The notes under the pieces were generated by a model. It was given only the letters and a program-made list of their open reading frames with translations, searched no databases and had not been told where the DNA came from. Position numbers and translations under genes: made by a program. Source: Lishizhenia sp965656535 (GTDB taxonomy: Bacteria > Bacteroidota > Bacteroidia > Flavobacteriales_D > Crocinitomicaceae). Taken from it: 64,000 bases of DNA. The stretch covers positions 930,001 through 994,000 of the forward strand of contig CBFHKX010000001.1 of assembly GCA_965656535.1 (NCBI GenBank), written 5' to 3'. This document shows, in pieces, positions 27,824 through 35,526 of the stretch. The stretch's first letter is position 1, and each line of letters begins with the position of its first letter.

Positions 27824-28198
27824 TTAGAACGGTAAATCGTCATCTCCTTCTTCAACAAATGTTTCTGCACTTGCTGCAGATGTTGGTTGCATATCTGGGG
27901 GAGTAGGTGTTGCATTTCCTGCCTTTTCAATTTTCCAAACATCTAAAGAGTTGAAATATTTAACTTCACCTGCCGGACTCGTCCATTCTCTTCCTCTAAT
28001 AAAGAAAGAAACATTAGCCATGTCTCCTACATTTAAACTGTCTAATTGCTCTACTCTATCTTGTGTCAACTGAAATGAGATATCTTGTGGATAGTTACCA
28101 GAAGCATCTGTTACTACAAATTCTCTTACTTTAAAACCTTTCGCTCCAATTTCCTTCGTGTCGTTTTTTACTTTTACAGTACCACTTAATGTAAACAT
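27824..28198 (-). CDS. DUF3127 OB-fold protein with SSB-like acidic tail
   Basis: 124 residues. The N-terminal about 90 residues resemble an OB-fold (LSGTVKVKNDTKEIGAKGFK, FVVTDASGNYPQDISFQLTQ, VSFFIRGREWTSPAGEVKYF). A Pro/Thr/Ser/Ala-rich linker follows, and the protein ends EEGDDDLPF. The DDDLPF end is nearly identical to the DDDIPF tip by which bacterial SSB recruits repair and replication proteins. DUF3127 is a Bacteroidota family without a settled function; a single-stranded nucleic-acid role is inferred from fold and tail. It lies 16 bp downstream of the flavin reductase gene on the same strand. Confidence 0.85.
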   Translation of the reverse strand: MFTLSGTVKVKNDTKEIGAKGFKVREFVVTDASGNYPQDISFQLTQDRVEQLDSLNVGDMANVSFFIRGREWTSPAGEVKYFNSLDVWKIEKAGNATPTPPDMQPTSAASAETFVEEGDDDLPF

Positions 28199-28214
28199 AC
28201 TTTATTCTTTTATT

Positions 28215-29108
28215 TTAATTATTAAATGAGAGCAAGGTTTTCCAAGCTTCCTCAATTTTGTTTTCTTCTAATTTACTTTTGGCCAGCTCGTGCAATTTTT
28301 TTTCTAATTCTGCCGGATTGTCTTCTAAAGATACAAAGATATCAGATAATTCTATCAATTTGAACTCATTCACTTCAGTTTCATTCGGAATTTCTTCTAT
28401 TCCTCCGAGTTGCGCTAAGTTATTGCCAGTCAAAATACTACTTTTTCTAATGTCTTCTGGTAATTGGTCAAATCCAACACCAATGGTAGTGATGGGTTTG
28501 GTAATTTCGAACATAGCAGCTTCATTTGCTCTGCAATACCAATTACCTCCCATTCTAGAAACAAGGTCTATCTTATGCTGGTCTATTTTCTTATTTATAT
28601 CTAGAATTTCTTCTTTTACATGAATTTTAAGTACCTCGCATATAATAAGGTTACCTGCACCTCCTTCTTTACCAAGTTCTACAATCTCATTTACTTTGCA
28701 TTCAAATTGAACGGGACTTTCTGACACACGAAAAGGCTTTACGAGATCAGAAGAAATGGGAGTTAATCCACTTTTCGTAAATTCGTTGACTCCTTTTTGG
28801 TAAGGAGACGAACTTAAACTCATTTGCTCCACAATTGAGTAATTCACAATGTTAATTACACACTCGCGCACCTCTTTTACGTTTTCAAAGGTATCTTTGG
28901 TAGTGTTTGTTCGACCACTTCGCGCAGGCGAGAAAATTAGAATTGGAGGATTAGCACTAAACACATTAAAAAAACTAAAAGGCGCTAAATTAGGATTCCC
29001 CTCTTTGTCTATTGTTGAAGCAAAGGCAATTGGTCTAGGACCAACAGCACCTAACAACAAGTGGTGTACTTCTGGAACAGAAAGTTCTTTTGGTTCAATG
29101 CTATACAT
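28215..29108 (-). CDS. Flavin reductase-like (flavoredoxin family) protein
   Basis: 297 residues. The family opening is VHHLLLGAVGPRPIAFASTI followed by APFSFFNVFSANPPILIFSP, the FMN-binding split-barrel pattern of flavin reductase-like proteins, with GGNWYCRANEAAMFEITKP further on. These proteins bind FMN and use NAD(P)H, often supplying reduced flavin; the partner is not evident. A very good promoter (TTG, 20 bp, TACTTTTG) precedes it. DUF3127 follows in the same unit. Confidence 0.88.
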   Translation of the reverse strand: MYSIEPKELSVPEVHHLLLGAVGPRPIAFASTIDKEGNPNLAPFSFFNVFSANPPILIFSPARSGRTNTTKDTFENVKEVRECVINIVNYSIVEQMSLSSSPYQKGVNEFTKSGLTPISSDLVKPFRVSESPVQFECKVNEIVELGKEGGAGNLIICEVLKIHVKEEILDINKKIDQHKIDLVSRMGGNWYCRANEAAMFEITKPITTIGVGFDQLPEDIRKSSILTGNNLAQLGGIEEIPNETEVNEFKLIELSDIFVSLEDNPAELEKKLHELAKSKLEENKIEEAWKTLLSFNN

Positions 29109-29133
29109 ATTTTAATCCTTTTTAATTGAACTA

Positions 29134-29164
29134 CAAAAGTACAAGGAATATAAAGGAGCACCAA
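29134..29164 (-). promoter_or_regulatory. Promoter of flavin reductase gene
   Basis: On the minus strand TTG (29162-29164) is followed after 20 bp by TACTTTTG (29134-29141), an exact -33/-7 Bacteroidota promoter. The leader would be about 20 nt. Confidence 0.7.
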
Positions 29165-29257
29165 CAGATGTTAATAAATTGTAACTTTTCGAAAAGGATG
29201 ATTTTTAAGTTCCTTTAAAAAAAATCGTTCTAAGTATGGTAGCAATAAAAAAATAGT

Positions 29258-29265
29258 TATCTTTG
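29258..29265 (+). promoter_or_regulatory. -7 promoter element before tRNA-Leu
   Basis: TATCTTTG matches TAnnTTTG exactly, about 68 bp before the tRNA 5' end, allowing a short 5' leader for RNase P to remove. Confidence 0.55.
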
Positions 29266-29333
29266 CAATCGCTTTTAGAACGATAAAGGTTAAATGAAAT
29301 ACCATTTTTAGTCGTAGATTAAAAATGTGCAAT

Positions 29334-29415
29334 GCGGATGTGGTGAAATTGGTAGACATGCTAGACTTAGGATCTAGTGCCGCGAGGCGTGTGGGTTCGA
29401 GTCCCTCCATCCGCA
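29334..29415 (+). tRNA. tRNA-Leu, anticodon UAG
   Basis: 82 nt. Acceptor stem GCGGATG/CATCCGC with discriminator A at 29415. The anticodon arm is CTAGA-CTTAGGA-TCTAG, giving anticodon TAG (reads CUA and related Leu codons). A class II variable arm (TGCCGCGAGGCGT) and T arm GGGTTCGAGTCCC are present. CCA is not encoded. A terminator hairpin follows at 29422. Confidence 0.95.
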
Positions 29416-29421
29416 CAAAAC

Positions 29422-29455
29422 AAATGGTATAAGCTTAAAACTTATGCCATTTTTT
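29422..29455 (+). terminator. Terminator after tRNA-Leu
   Basis: AATGGTATAAG and CTTATGCCATT pair (one wobble) around a short A/T loop and run into six T. Confidence 0.75.
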
Positions 29456-29518
29456 GTTTAACTGAATGTCGTTTTTAAGGCATACAGTAATAATGTTAAT
29501 TAGTAAGTAGAGTCTAAT

Positions 29519-30880
29519 ATGAATGTAACTCGCGAAAACGTTGATGATTTAAATGCAATTTTAAAAGTTAAAGTTGTACCGGCAGACTATGAGTCTAAAG
29601 TAAATAGTGCTTTAGAAAATTATAGAAAGCAAGCTAATATCCCTGGTTTCCGTAAAGGAAAAGTACCTATGGGAATGGTAAAGAAGCAATACGGTCCTGC
29701 CGTATTAGGCGAAGAACTAAACAAAGTTGTAAACGAAAAATTATATAACTACATCTCAGAAAATGATTTAAACATCTTAGGTAACCCTATTCCAAAAGAA
29801 GGAACAGACGTTAAAGGAGACTTTAACAATCCTGCTGAGTTTGAATTTGATTTTGAAATTGGTTTAGCACCAGAATTTGACGTGAAACTATCTGCTAAAA
29901 ACAAATACGATTACGTAAAAGTTAAGGTTGACGATAAATTAATTGACCAACAAATTGACGATTTAAGAAGAAGATACGGTAAATTAGTTGCTGCAGATGC
30001 AGTAAGTGAAACAGATCTAGTTCTTGGTCAGTTTGTAGAACTTGTAAAGAAAGACGAAATTAAAGAAGGCGGTGTAATGCATTCTTCTACGGTTTCTATG
30101 GATTTCGTTACAGATGCAACAACTAAAAAGAAACTAGTTGGAGCTAAAGTTGGAGATAAAGTAATGATAGATCCAGCGAAAGTTTCTAAAGGTGGTGCAG
30201 ATACTGCTGCTTTATTAGGAGTGAAAGAAGAAGAATTAGAAGGACTTTCTAAAAAATTCCAATTTACAATTAATGAAATCAAGCAAATGGATCTTGCAGA
30301 ACTGAATCAGGAACTGTTTGATAAGCTGTTTGGAGAAGGAAATGTAAAGTCTGAAAAAGAATTACGTGCAAAAATTGCTGAAGATTTATCAGGAATGTTT
30401 GGTACAGACAGCGATAAAATTTTGGCAAGAAAAGTAACCAAAGATTTAATTGCTAAAACTAAATTCGAATTGCCAAATGACTTCCTTAAAAGATGGATTT
30501 CTGTATCACAGAAAGAACCTATTTCTATGGAAGAGATTGAGAAACAATATGACGGTTATGCAGATAACTTAAAATGGCAATTAATCCAAGGTAAGATTTT
30601 CAAAGCGAACGATATTAAAGTTGATAACGAAGAAGCTTTGAATTACACAAAAGGTTTATTGGTTAGTCAATACGCTCAATACGGAATGCCAGCTCCAGAA
30701 GATGCAGAACTTACGTCTGCAGCGCAAAATGTATTAAAAAATCAAGAAGAAGCGCAACGTATTTATGATATGTTAGCAGAAACTAAATTAACTGAGTACT
30801 TTAAAAACACAGTTAAATTGGTAGATAAAGAAGTTGATTATGACGAATACGTTAAGATTGCCCAAGATCCAGAGGCGTAA
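29519..30880 (+). CDS. tig: Trigger factor
   Basis: 453 residues. The ribosome-binding N-terminal domain includes the signature IPGFRKGKVPMGMVKKQYG (about 39-57; canonical GFRxGKxP). A middle PPIase-like region (about 150-255) and a helical chaperone domain follow (YAQYGMPAPEDAELTSAA). Trigger factor binds nascent chains at the ribosome exit. The middle domain is diverged, as usual in Bacteroidota. It is monocistronic, between the tRNA terminator and its own terminator at 30901. Unlike many bacteria, clpP and clpX are not next to it but about 17 kb away. Confidence 0.94.
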   Translation: MNVTRENVDDLNAILKVKVVPADYESKVNSALENYRKQANIPGFRKGKVPMGMVKKQYGPAVLGEELNKVVNEKLYNYISENDLNILGNPIPKEGTDVKGDFNNPAEFEFDFEIGLAPEFDVKLSAKNKYDYVKVKVDDKLIDQQIDDLRRRYGKLVAADAVSETDLVLGQFVELVKKDEIKEGGVMHSSTVSMDFVTDATTKKKLVGAKVGDKVMIDPAKVSKGGADTAALLGVKEEELEGLSKKFQFTINEIKQMDLAELNQELFDKLFGEGNVKSEKELRAKIAEDLSGMFGTDSDKILARKVTKDLIAKTKFELPNDFLKRWISVSQKEPISMEEIEKQYDGYADNLKWQLIQGKIFKANDIKVDNEEALNYTKGLLVSQYAQYGMPAPEDAELTSAAQNVLKNQEEAQRIYDMLAETKLTEYFKNTVKLVDKEVDYDEYVKIAQDPEA

Positions 30881-30900
30881 TTTATCAATTAATATAATTA

Positions 30901-30935
30901 AAGTCCCAGTTCTTAATTGAGCTGGGACTTTTTTT
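30901..30935 (+). terminator. Terminator after trigger factor
   Basis: AAGTCCCAGTTC and GAGCTGGGACTT form a 12-bp stem with one wobble, followed by a run of T. Confidence 0.88.
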
Positions 30936-30974
30936 GTTCAACTACCTCCATTTTCCACTTAATTAGTGGATGTA

Positions 30975-32180
30975 TCAATTCTTTAGACTCTTAAAAATTA
31001 TCCCCTTAGCACCGCGTTGATTTTCTGTGAAAGATTTAGTTTTACTTTGCAGTTCTTTTAGATTGGATTGGATGTGCTGATATTTATTTAAAAGTTCAAT
31101 ATCGCTGTTTACAGAAAAACCAATACCATTGTCAATAAATAGTTGCGCTTCTGGAAATCTTAGATGTTTTGGGCCAAAAATTACGGGTAAACCAAAAATT
31201 GCTGGTTCTAATATATTGTGTAAACCACTTCCAAAAGCTCCACCTACGTATGCTATTTCGCCATATTGGTATGCACTAGATAATATACCTATACAATCTA
31301 TAATCAAAAGTTGAGTGTCTTTTGGTATTTCGTCTGTTTGGGTATATCGTTGTTTTTTTAAGTCGTAAAAAGTGTTCTCAATGTAGCGGATATGATTTTC
31401 TCTAATCTCATGCGGAGCAAGAATTACTTTTGCTTTTATATTCTCATTTAGTAAATGCGCAAGAATTGTTTCATCTGCTTCCCAAGAAGATCCAATTACA
31501 AAAGCCTTTTCTCCATTTAACCAATCTTCTATTTTATGCAAAGGTTTAACAGTGCTAGCATTTTCAAAAACTCTATCATATCGTGTGTCTCCCGCAACGG
31601 TTGATTTGGTAATATTTATTGTTTTTAGCAGCTCTACACTCTTTTCATCTTGCACAAAGAAATGATCAAACTTTTGTAGCGCACTTTTAAAAGCACTTCC
31701 GTACCATTTAAAAAATCGTTGATTTTCTCTAAAAATTGCACTAATACTATAAATAGAAGCTCCTGCTTTTTTAGCTTCATTGATGTAGTTAAGCCAAAAT
31801 TCATATTTAATAAAATAGATTTCTTTTGGTTGGTAGTGGATAATAAATTTACGTGCATTTTTAGGCGTGTCTGCTGGTAAGTATTGAACTTCGTCTGCAA
31901 CAGGGTAGTTTTTCATTACTTCGTAGCCAGACGGACTGAAAAAAGTAAGTAAAATATACGCATTTGGAAATCTTTTACGGTATTCTTCAATAATTGGTCT
32001 GCCTTGCTCAAACTCTCCTAAAGAAGCACAATGGAACCAAGTAACTGACTTTTCAATTTTAGGTAGCTTTTTAAAGAAGTCCTTTCGGCCGGCAACCCAT
32101 TTTTGAGCCTTAGGATTAAACACACTTGCAAGACTAACTGCAATAATATAAAGGCGAATACCTAAATTGTAGAAAACCAT
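30975..32180 (-). CDS. waaA: 3-deoxy-D-manno-octulosonic acid (Kdo) transferase
   Basis: 401 residues. An N-terminal hydrophobic anchor (LGIRLYIIAVSLASVF) is followed by the KdtA signature FHCASLGEFEQGRPIIEEYR with the catalytic Glu, then LLTFFSPSGYEV, and the C-terminal donor-binding segment YVGGAFGSGLHNILEPAIFG. The enzyme attaches Kdo to lipid A precursors at the inner face of the cytoplasmic membrane, an essential step in LPS core formation. It follows the barrel-protein gene by 1 bp and is probably transcribed with it. Confidence 0.95.
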   Translation of the reverse strand: MVFYNLGIRLYIIAVSLASVFNPKAQKWVAGRKDFFKKLPKIEKSVTWFHCASLGEFEQGRPIIEEYRKRFPNAYILLTFFSPSGYEVMKNYPVADEVQYLPADTPKNARKFIIHYQPKEIYFIKYEFWLNYINEAKKAGASIYSISAIFRENQRFFKWYGSAFKSALQKFDHFFVQDEKSVELLKTINITKSTVAGDTRYDRVFENASTVKPLHKIEDWLNGEKAFVIGSSWEADETILAHLLNENIKAKVILAPHEIRENHIRYIENTFYDLKKQRYTQTDEIPKDTQLLIIDCIGILSSAYQYGEIAYVGGAFGSGLHNILEPAIFGLPVIFGPKHLRFPEAQLFIDNGIGFSVNSDIELLNKYQHIQSNLKELQSKTKSFTENQRGAKGIIFKSLKN

Positions 32181-32181
32181 T

Positions 32182-32937
32182 TTAGTTGAAATAGAATTCT
32201 TTTGGTTGTCTTTTATAAATAGGAATTAACCAACCTGCTCGTAAGCCGAATTGTAGATCCAACCTAATGTCTTTTGAAACCGGAATTTCTGGTTGATCCC
32301 AGAATAAATCACGCTGATTACGGGTAAAACCTTGGTTAAAATAAAAGCCAGCATAAAAATTATAAACTCCTTTGTTGGCCATAAAGCTGTATCCAACAAA
32401 TTGTGAAGTACTCAAACCTATGGTTAATCTATCGTAACCTTTCTTGTATTCTTCTTCAAATTGTGGTACAAAATCTTCTTGGGTCTCAATTCTTATTTTA
32501 TGATAGATGTAACCAATTCCAAATTTGAACATTAAGCCCGAGTTTGGGTTCGGAGAGAGTACTGGGATTATTTTACCTACGGTAACATTTCCGTAAAAAC
32601 CTCTTGATAGCAGAAGCACTGTAGCAGGAGCTCCACTTGCAGCAGTAATTGTTCCCCCAGCGGTTATGAAATTGTCTAAAAAACTGTTGTCGTTAATTCT
32701 ATTGCCAAAAATAAAGTTTCCATCTAATCCATAAATCCAGTTTTTAGCTGTTTTATATCCGGCAAAAGCTCCTATTTGATTTAGAAAACCATATCTGTCG
32801 GCAAGATCTCCTCCAGGAAAAACAGCGGTATATTGAACCCCAACATAAGGTGTTCCAATAATAGTGTCTGCAACATTTCTTTGAGAGAAGGTGATAAAAG
32901 AAAAGAATAAAGTACAAAGGAATAGAATACGCTTCAT
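32182..32937 (-). CDS. Predicted outer-membrane beta-barrel protein, function unknown
   Basis: 251 residues. Signal peptide about 1-18 (MKRILFLCTLFFSFITFS). The mature part alternates hydrophobic and polar residues with many Gly and aromatic residues (YGFLNQIGAFAGYKTAKNWI, VYNFYAGFYFNQGFTRNQRD, LQFGLRAGWLIPIY), as in small outer-membrane barrels. It is the first gene of a unit with waaA, so a role in LPS transport or the outer membrane is possible but not shown. The promoter's -7 box ends only 4 bp before the ATG, so the mRNA is probably leaderless. Confidence 0.75.
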   Translation of the reverse strand: MKRILFLCTLFFSFITFSQRNVADTIIGTPYVGVQYTAVFPGGDLADRYGFLNQIGAFAGYKTAKNWIYGLDGNFIFGNRINDNSFLDNFITAGGTITAASGAPATVLLLSRGFYGNVTVGKIIPVLSPNPNSGLMFKFGIGYIYHKIRIETQEDFVPQFEEEYKKGYDRLTIGLSTSQFVGYSFMANKGVYNFYAGFYFNQGFTRNQRDLFWDQPEIPVSKDIRLDLQFGLRAGWLIPIYKRQPKEFYFN

Positions 32938-32941
32938 GCTA

Positions 32942-32973
32942 CAAATTTAGTATAGAATGTTTATCTCTTCAAA
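32942..32973 (-). promoter_or_regulatory. Promoter abutting the start of the barrel-protein gene
   Basis: On the minus strand TTTG (32970-32973) is followed after 20 bp by TAAATTTG (32942-32949), an exact match. Only TAGC separates it from the ATG at 32937, so transcription should begin at or next to the start codon. Confidence 0.6.
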
Positions 32974-33076
32974 TTATTGTGTTAATAAAAGAAAAAAGTG
33001 AAATGAATCTAGTTAAGAAACCAATAATTATTTTGGTTTTGCGTTGTTTTGTTAGTTTATGTTTTATTATTAATGG

Positions 33077-33084
33077 TAAATTTG
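33077..33084 (+). promoter_or_regulatory. -7 promoter element abutting the ECF sigma gene
   Basis: TAAATTTG, an exact -7 match, ends 5 bp before the ATG at 33090. The -33 is poorer: a TTTTG lies 25 bp upstream. Confidence 0.45.
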
Positions 33085-33089
33085 TTATC

Positions 33090-33641
33090 ATGGAGACAGA
33101 GAATCAGTCTAAGATTGCTGAGTGGGTAGAACAATATAGTGACTACCTTCTGGGGTTTGCATTAAGTAAAATTACCGATAGAAACTTGGCGTTAGACCTA
33201 CTACAAGACACGTTTGTTTCTGCCATGAAAAGTGAGGCGCGTTTTGAAGGAAGAAGTTCCGCTAAAACTTGGTTAACCAGTATATTGAATAGGAAAATTA
33301 TTGACTATTGGCGACAACAAAAAGCGAGAAAAACGGATGCCGTATCGCATTATTCAACCTCATCTGAAGAGTCTGGAGACTGGATTCTTGAAAAAAATGA
33401 AGTTGCGGTAGAAACGGTAGAACAAGTAATTATAAAGGAGGAAAAACAAGCAGATTTACATGATTGCATGGCAAAACTTCCCGATCAATGGCAAGGAATA
33501 ATTACAGCTAAGTATTTTGAAGACAAAAAGGGAGAGGAGATTTGTAATGAGTTTGAAGTTACTTCGTCTAATATGTGGGTAATCGTTCACAGAGCCAAAA
33601 CGGCGCTTCGCGATTGTCTTGGACAAAATTGGTTCTCATGA
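33090..33641 (+). CDS. ECF-type RNA polymerase sigma factor
   Basis: 183 residues from the ATG at 33090. An open frame extends back to 32979, but the extra residues are a hydrophobic stretch out of place in a sigma factor, and a -7 promoter lies inside that extension. Region 2 (DYLLGFALSKITDRNLALDL, LLQDTFVSAMKS, SAKTWLTSILNRKIIDYWRQ) and region 4 (LPDQWQGIITAKYFEDKKGE, VTSSNMWVIVHRAKTALRDC) are clear. The stop overlaps the start of a small zinc-binding protein (ATGA), a usual arrangement for a sigma/anti-sigma pair. The regulon is unknown. Confidence 0.9.
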   Translation: METENQSKIAEWVEQYSDYLLGFALSKITDRNLALDLLQDTFVSAMKSEARFEGRSSAKTWLTSILNRKIIDYWRQQKARKTDAVSHYSTSSEESGDWILEKNEVAVETVEQVIIKEEKQADLHDCMAKLPDQWQGIITAKYFEDKKGEEICNEFEVTSSNMWVIVHRAKTALRDCLGQNWFS

Positions 33642-33865
33642 GTAAGTGCGATGAAATACAAACATGGTTTGAACAAAGTTTAGAGGAAAACATAAGTCCT
33701 ACTAAACGGATGAAAATGCGTTTCCATTTAATGCGTTGTAAGTGCTGTCAAGGGTACACAAAAGATTCTATTCAAATTCACAGTACATTTAAAAATCTTA
33801 AAAGCAGGGCTTCACGTTTAACGGCAGAAGAAAGAGCTAGAATAACCAAAGAAGTATTAAAGTAA
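33638..33865 (+). CDS. Minimal zinc-binding anti-sigma-like protein
   Basis: 75 residues from the ATG at 33638, which overlaps the sigma-factor stop by 4 bp; a longer frame from 33575 lies in the sigma gene and is not supported. Residues 30-37, HLMRCKCC, match the Hx3Cx2C motif of zinc-binding anti-sigma (ZAS) domains, preceded by a helix and followed by a basic helix. There is no membrane segment, so it would act as a soluble, possibly redox-sensitive anti-sigma factor. Function is inferred from motif and gene coupling. Confidence 0.75.
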   Translation: MSKCDEIQTWFEQSLEENISPTKRMKMRFHLMRCKCCQGYTKDSIQIHSTFKNLKSRASRLTAEERARITKEVLK

Positions 33866-33907
33866 CTGAGTATTCCAATCATTTCTTCTGTAAAGAGGTT
33901 ATGAATA

Positions 33908-35488
33908 CTAGTAAAAGGTTATATATCCAAATTGACCTCCTTTTCTGCCAGAAAGGAAAATAGTTAATTCTTTTTCGAGCACATCTTTTTCGCATAGTTT
34001 AGGAACGAGCGTTGCTTTGTTATTCGGAGAGATAGATCCGAGGGATTTACGTTCATAAGATCCATTCATTAGATCAACAGTGCAGACCGTTATTGTATTT
34101 TTTTTACCAGACAAAGCTGCAGCAGATAATTCTTCAGTCGAATACGCGCCATTTTGATTATAATTATCTTGGTTATCGTTGTAAAGTAGAATCAATTCTT
34201 CATTGTTTTTTAAGTAAGCTATAGAAGAAAGATATCCGTAATCATTAGCCGAAACCTGAACCTTTGGTATTTTAGCGGTCCAATCAAAAGTTCCATTTTC
34301 ATTTATTTGATATACAATTAGTGTGTTGTAGTAGTACAAATAGGTTGTGTTAATGTATCCTCGACTATCCGCAGAAGAACGCTCTTCTACATAATACTGT
34401 TCTGCAATGCCTGTAAACGTTTTTTTTACGCTGTCAAAAGTAAAGTCGCGCAATTTATAATGATCTAACCTTGGCTTTCCTTTTCCTTTTGTTTGTTTAC
34501 GGAAAGCGCTTCTTTTCTCTTTATATGTCCAGCCTTCGGTAATAAACGAAGAGTCAAAACTATCAAAAGTAAGATTAAGTGGTTTTTCTTTATTGAAATC
34601 AATTTCAGCGTAAAATGCTCCATCTATTCCTTCATCGTCTGTTCTACTGAAATTTCTATACATGCCGGATAAGGCAAGTTGGTTGTTGGTTAATTCAAAA
34701 ATCGCTGTTTCGGTAACTACCTTTCCCGTAAAATCTATACGATAATGGTCGGTTTTTTTGTTCTTAGACCTGTACAAGTACATTCCAGAAAGTAAAGAGT
34801 ATTGTTTAATCAGTTTTCGTGTTTCGTCTAATTCGTACTCTTTTGTACCAAGATAAAAAATGCCTTTATTACTAAGGAAAGCATTTGAAAGTACTGTTTT
34901 TTCTGACAAGGTTACACATTGAAAATCTCCCTTGTGAATTTGTTTTAAGTTTTTATCAAGTACCACATAGCGATAGGTATCGTAATTATCTCCTTTTAAA
35001 GAGATGTTAATAAATATGGCTAAATATTCCCTGTTTTTTGACTGGATAAACTCAAAAGATTCTTGTGCATAACGGTTACGTTGTACAGGGTCTACAATGA
35101 TGGGCTCAGATTCAAACAAAACATTTAAAGCAACATCCATTTTTAAGGCAAACAAGGTTCTAGTTCTATCGGTTTGATCACTTAAAAAGCTATAAGGAGT
35201 ACCTCCAATGGTTTGTAGTTCTTCAAAATTTGCAAAACTACCGTTCACCTTGTAAGGCGCCTTTTTACTGTTTTTTAAATCAAAATGTTTATAGTACTCT
35301 AAGAAAATAGCATTGCGTTGAAACCCTCTTGAAAACCGTGTCGCATAAAATTCACCATGGTCAATTGGGTGCAATTCAATTAAAGTTCCTTTCGATTTCA
35401 CTTCATCCGTTACAACAAGGTCAAAGTTTTGACCAAAGCTATAGGTTGATAGAGCAATCAAGAAAAAAAACCAAGGTTTTATTAACAT
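33908..35488 (-). CDS. Secreted protein of unknown function
   Basis: 526 residues with a signal peptide (about 1-19, ending YSFGQ). The rest is predicted mostly beta, with segments such as YRYVVLDKNLKQIHKGDFQC and LVPKLCEKDVLEKELTIFLS. No domain is recognised, and there is no T9SS sorting domain; the end is RKGGQFGYITFY. The repeated beta segments could form a propeller, which is a guess. It lies 38 bp downstream of purB on the same strand and may be co-transcribed or have its own promoter. Confidence 0.7.
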   Translation of the reverse strand: MLIKPWFFFLIALSTYSFGQNFDLVVTDEVKSKGTLIELHPIDHGEFYATRFSRGFQRNAIFLEYYKHFDLKNSKKAPYKVNGSFANFEELQTIGGTPYSFLSDQTDRTRTLFALKMDVALNVLFESEPIIVDPVQRNRYAQESFEFIQSKNREYLAIFINISLKGDNYDTYRYVVLDKNLKQIHKGDFQCVTLSEKTVLSNAFLSNKGIFYLGTKEYELDETRKLIKQYSLLSGMYLYRSKNKKTDHYRIDFTGKVVTETAIFELTNNQLALSGMYRNFSRTDDEGIDGAFYAEIDFNKEKPLNLTFDSFDSSFITEGWTYKEKRSAFRKQTKGKGKPRLDHYKLRDFTFDSVKKTFTGIAEQYYVEERSSADSRGYINTTYLYYYNTLIVYQINENGTFDWTAKIPKVQVSANDYGYLSSIAYLKNNEELILLYNDNQDNYNQNGAYSTEELSAAALSGKKNTITVCTVDLMNGSYERKSLGSISPNNKATLVPKLCEKDVLEKELTIFLSGRKGGQFGYITFY

Positions 35489-35526
35489 GTCAAAAAAGTA
35501 GCTATTCTAAGCGGAAAATGCAAATG

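Noticed and set aside
32979..33089. Longer start for the ECF sigma factor
   Set aside because: The extension is a hydrophobic stretch foreign to sigma factors and contains the -7 element.
33869..33909. AGTATTC/GAATACT inverted repeat as a terminator between the anti-sigma gene and the secreted-protein gene
   Set aside because: The loop is about 27 nt and there is no T run on either strand.
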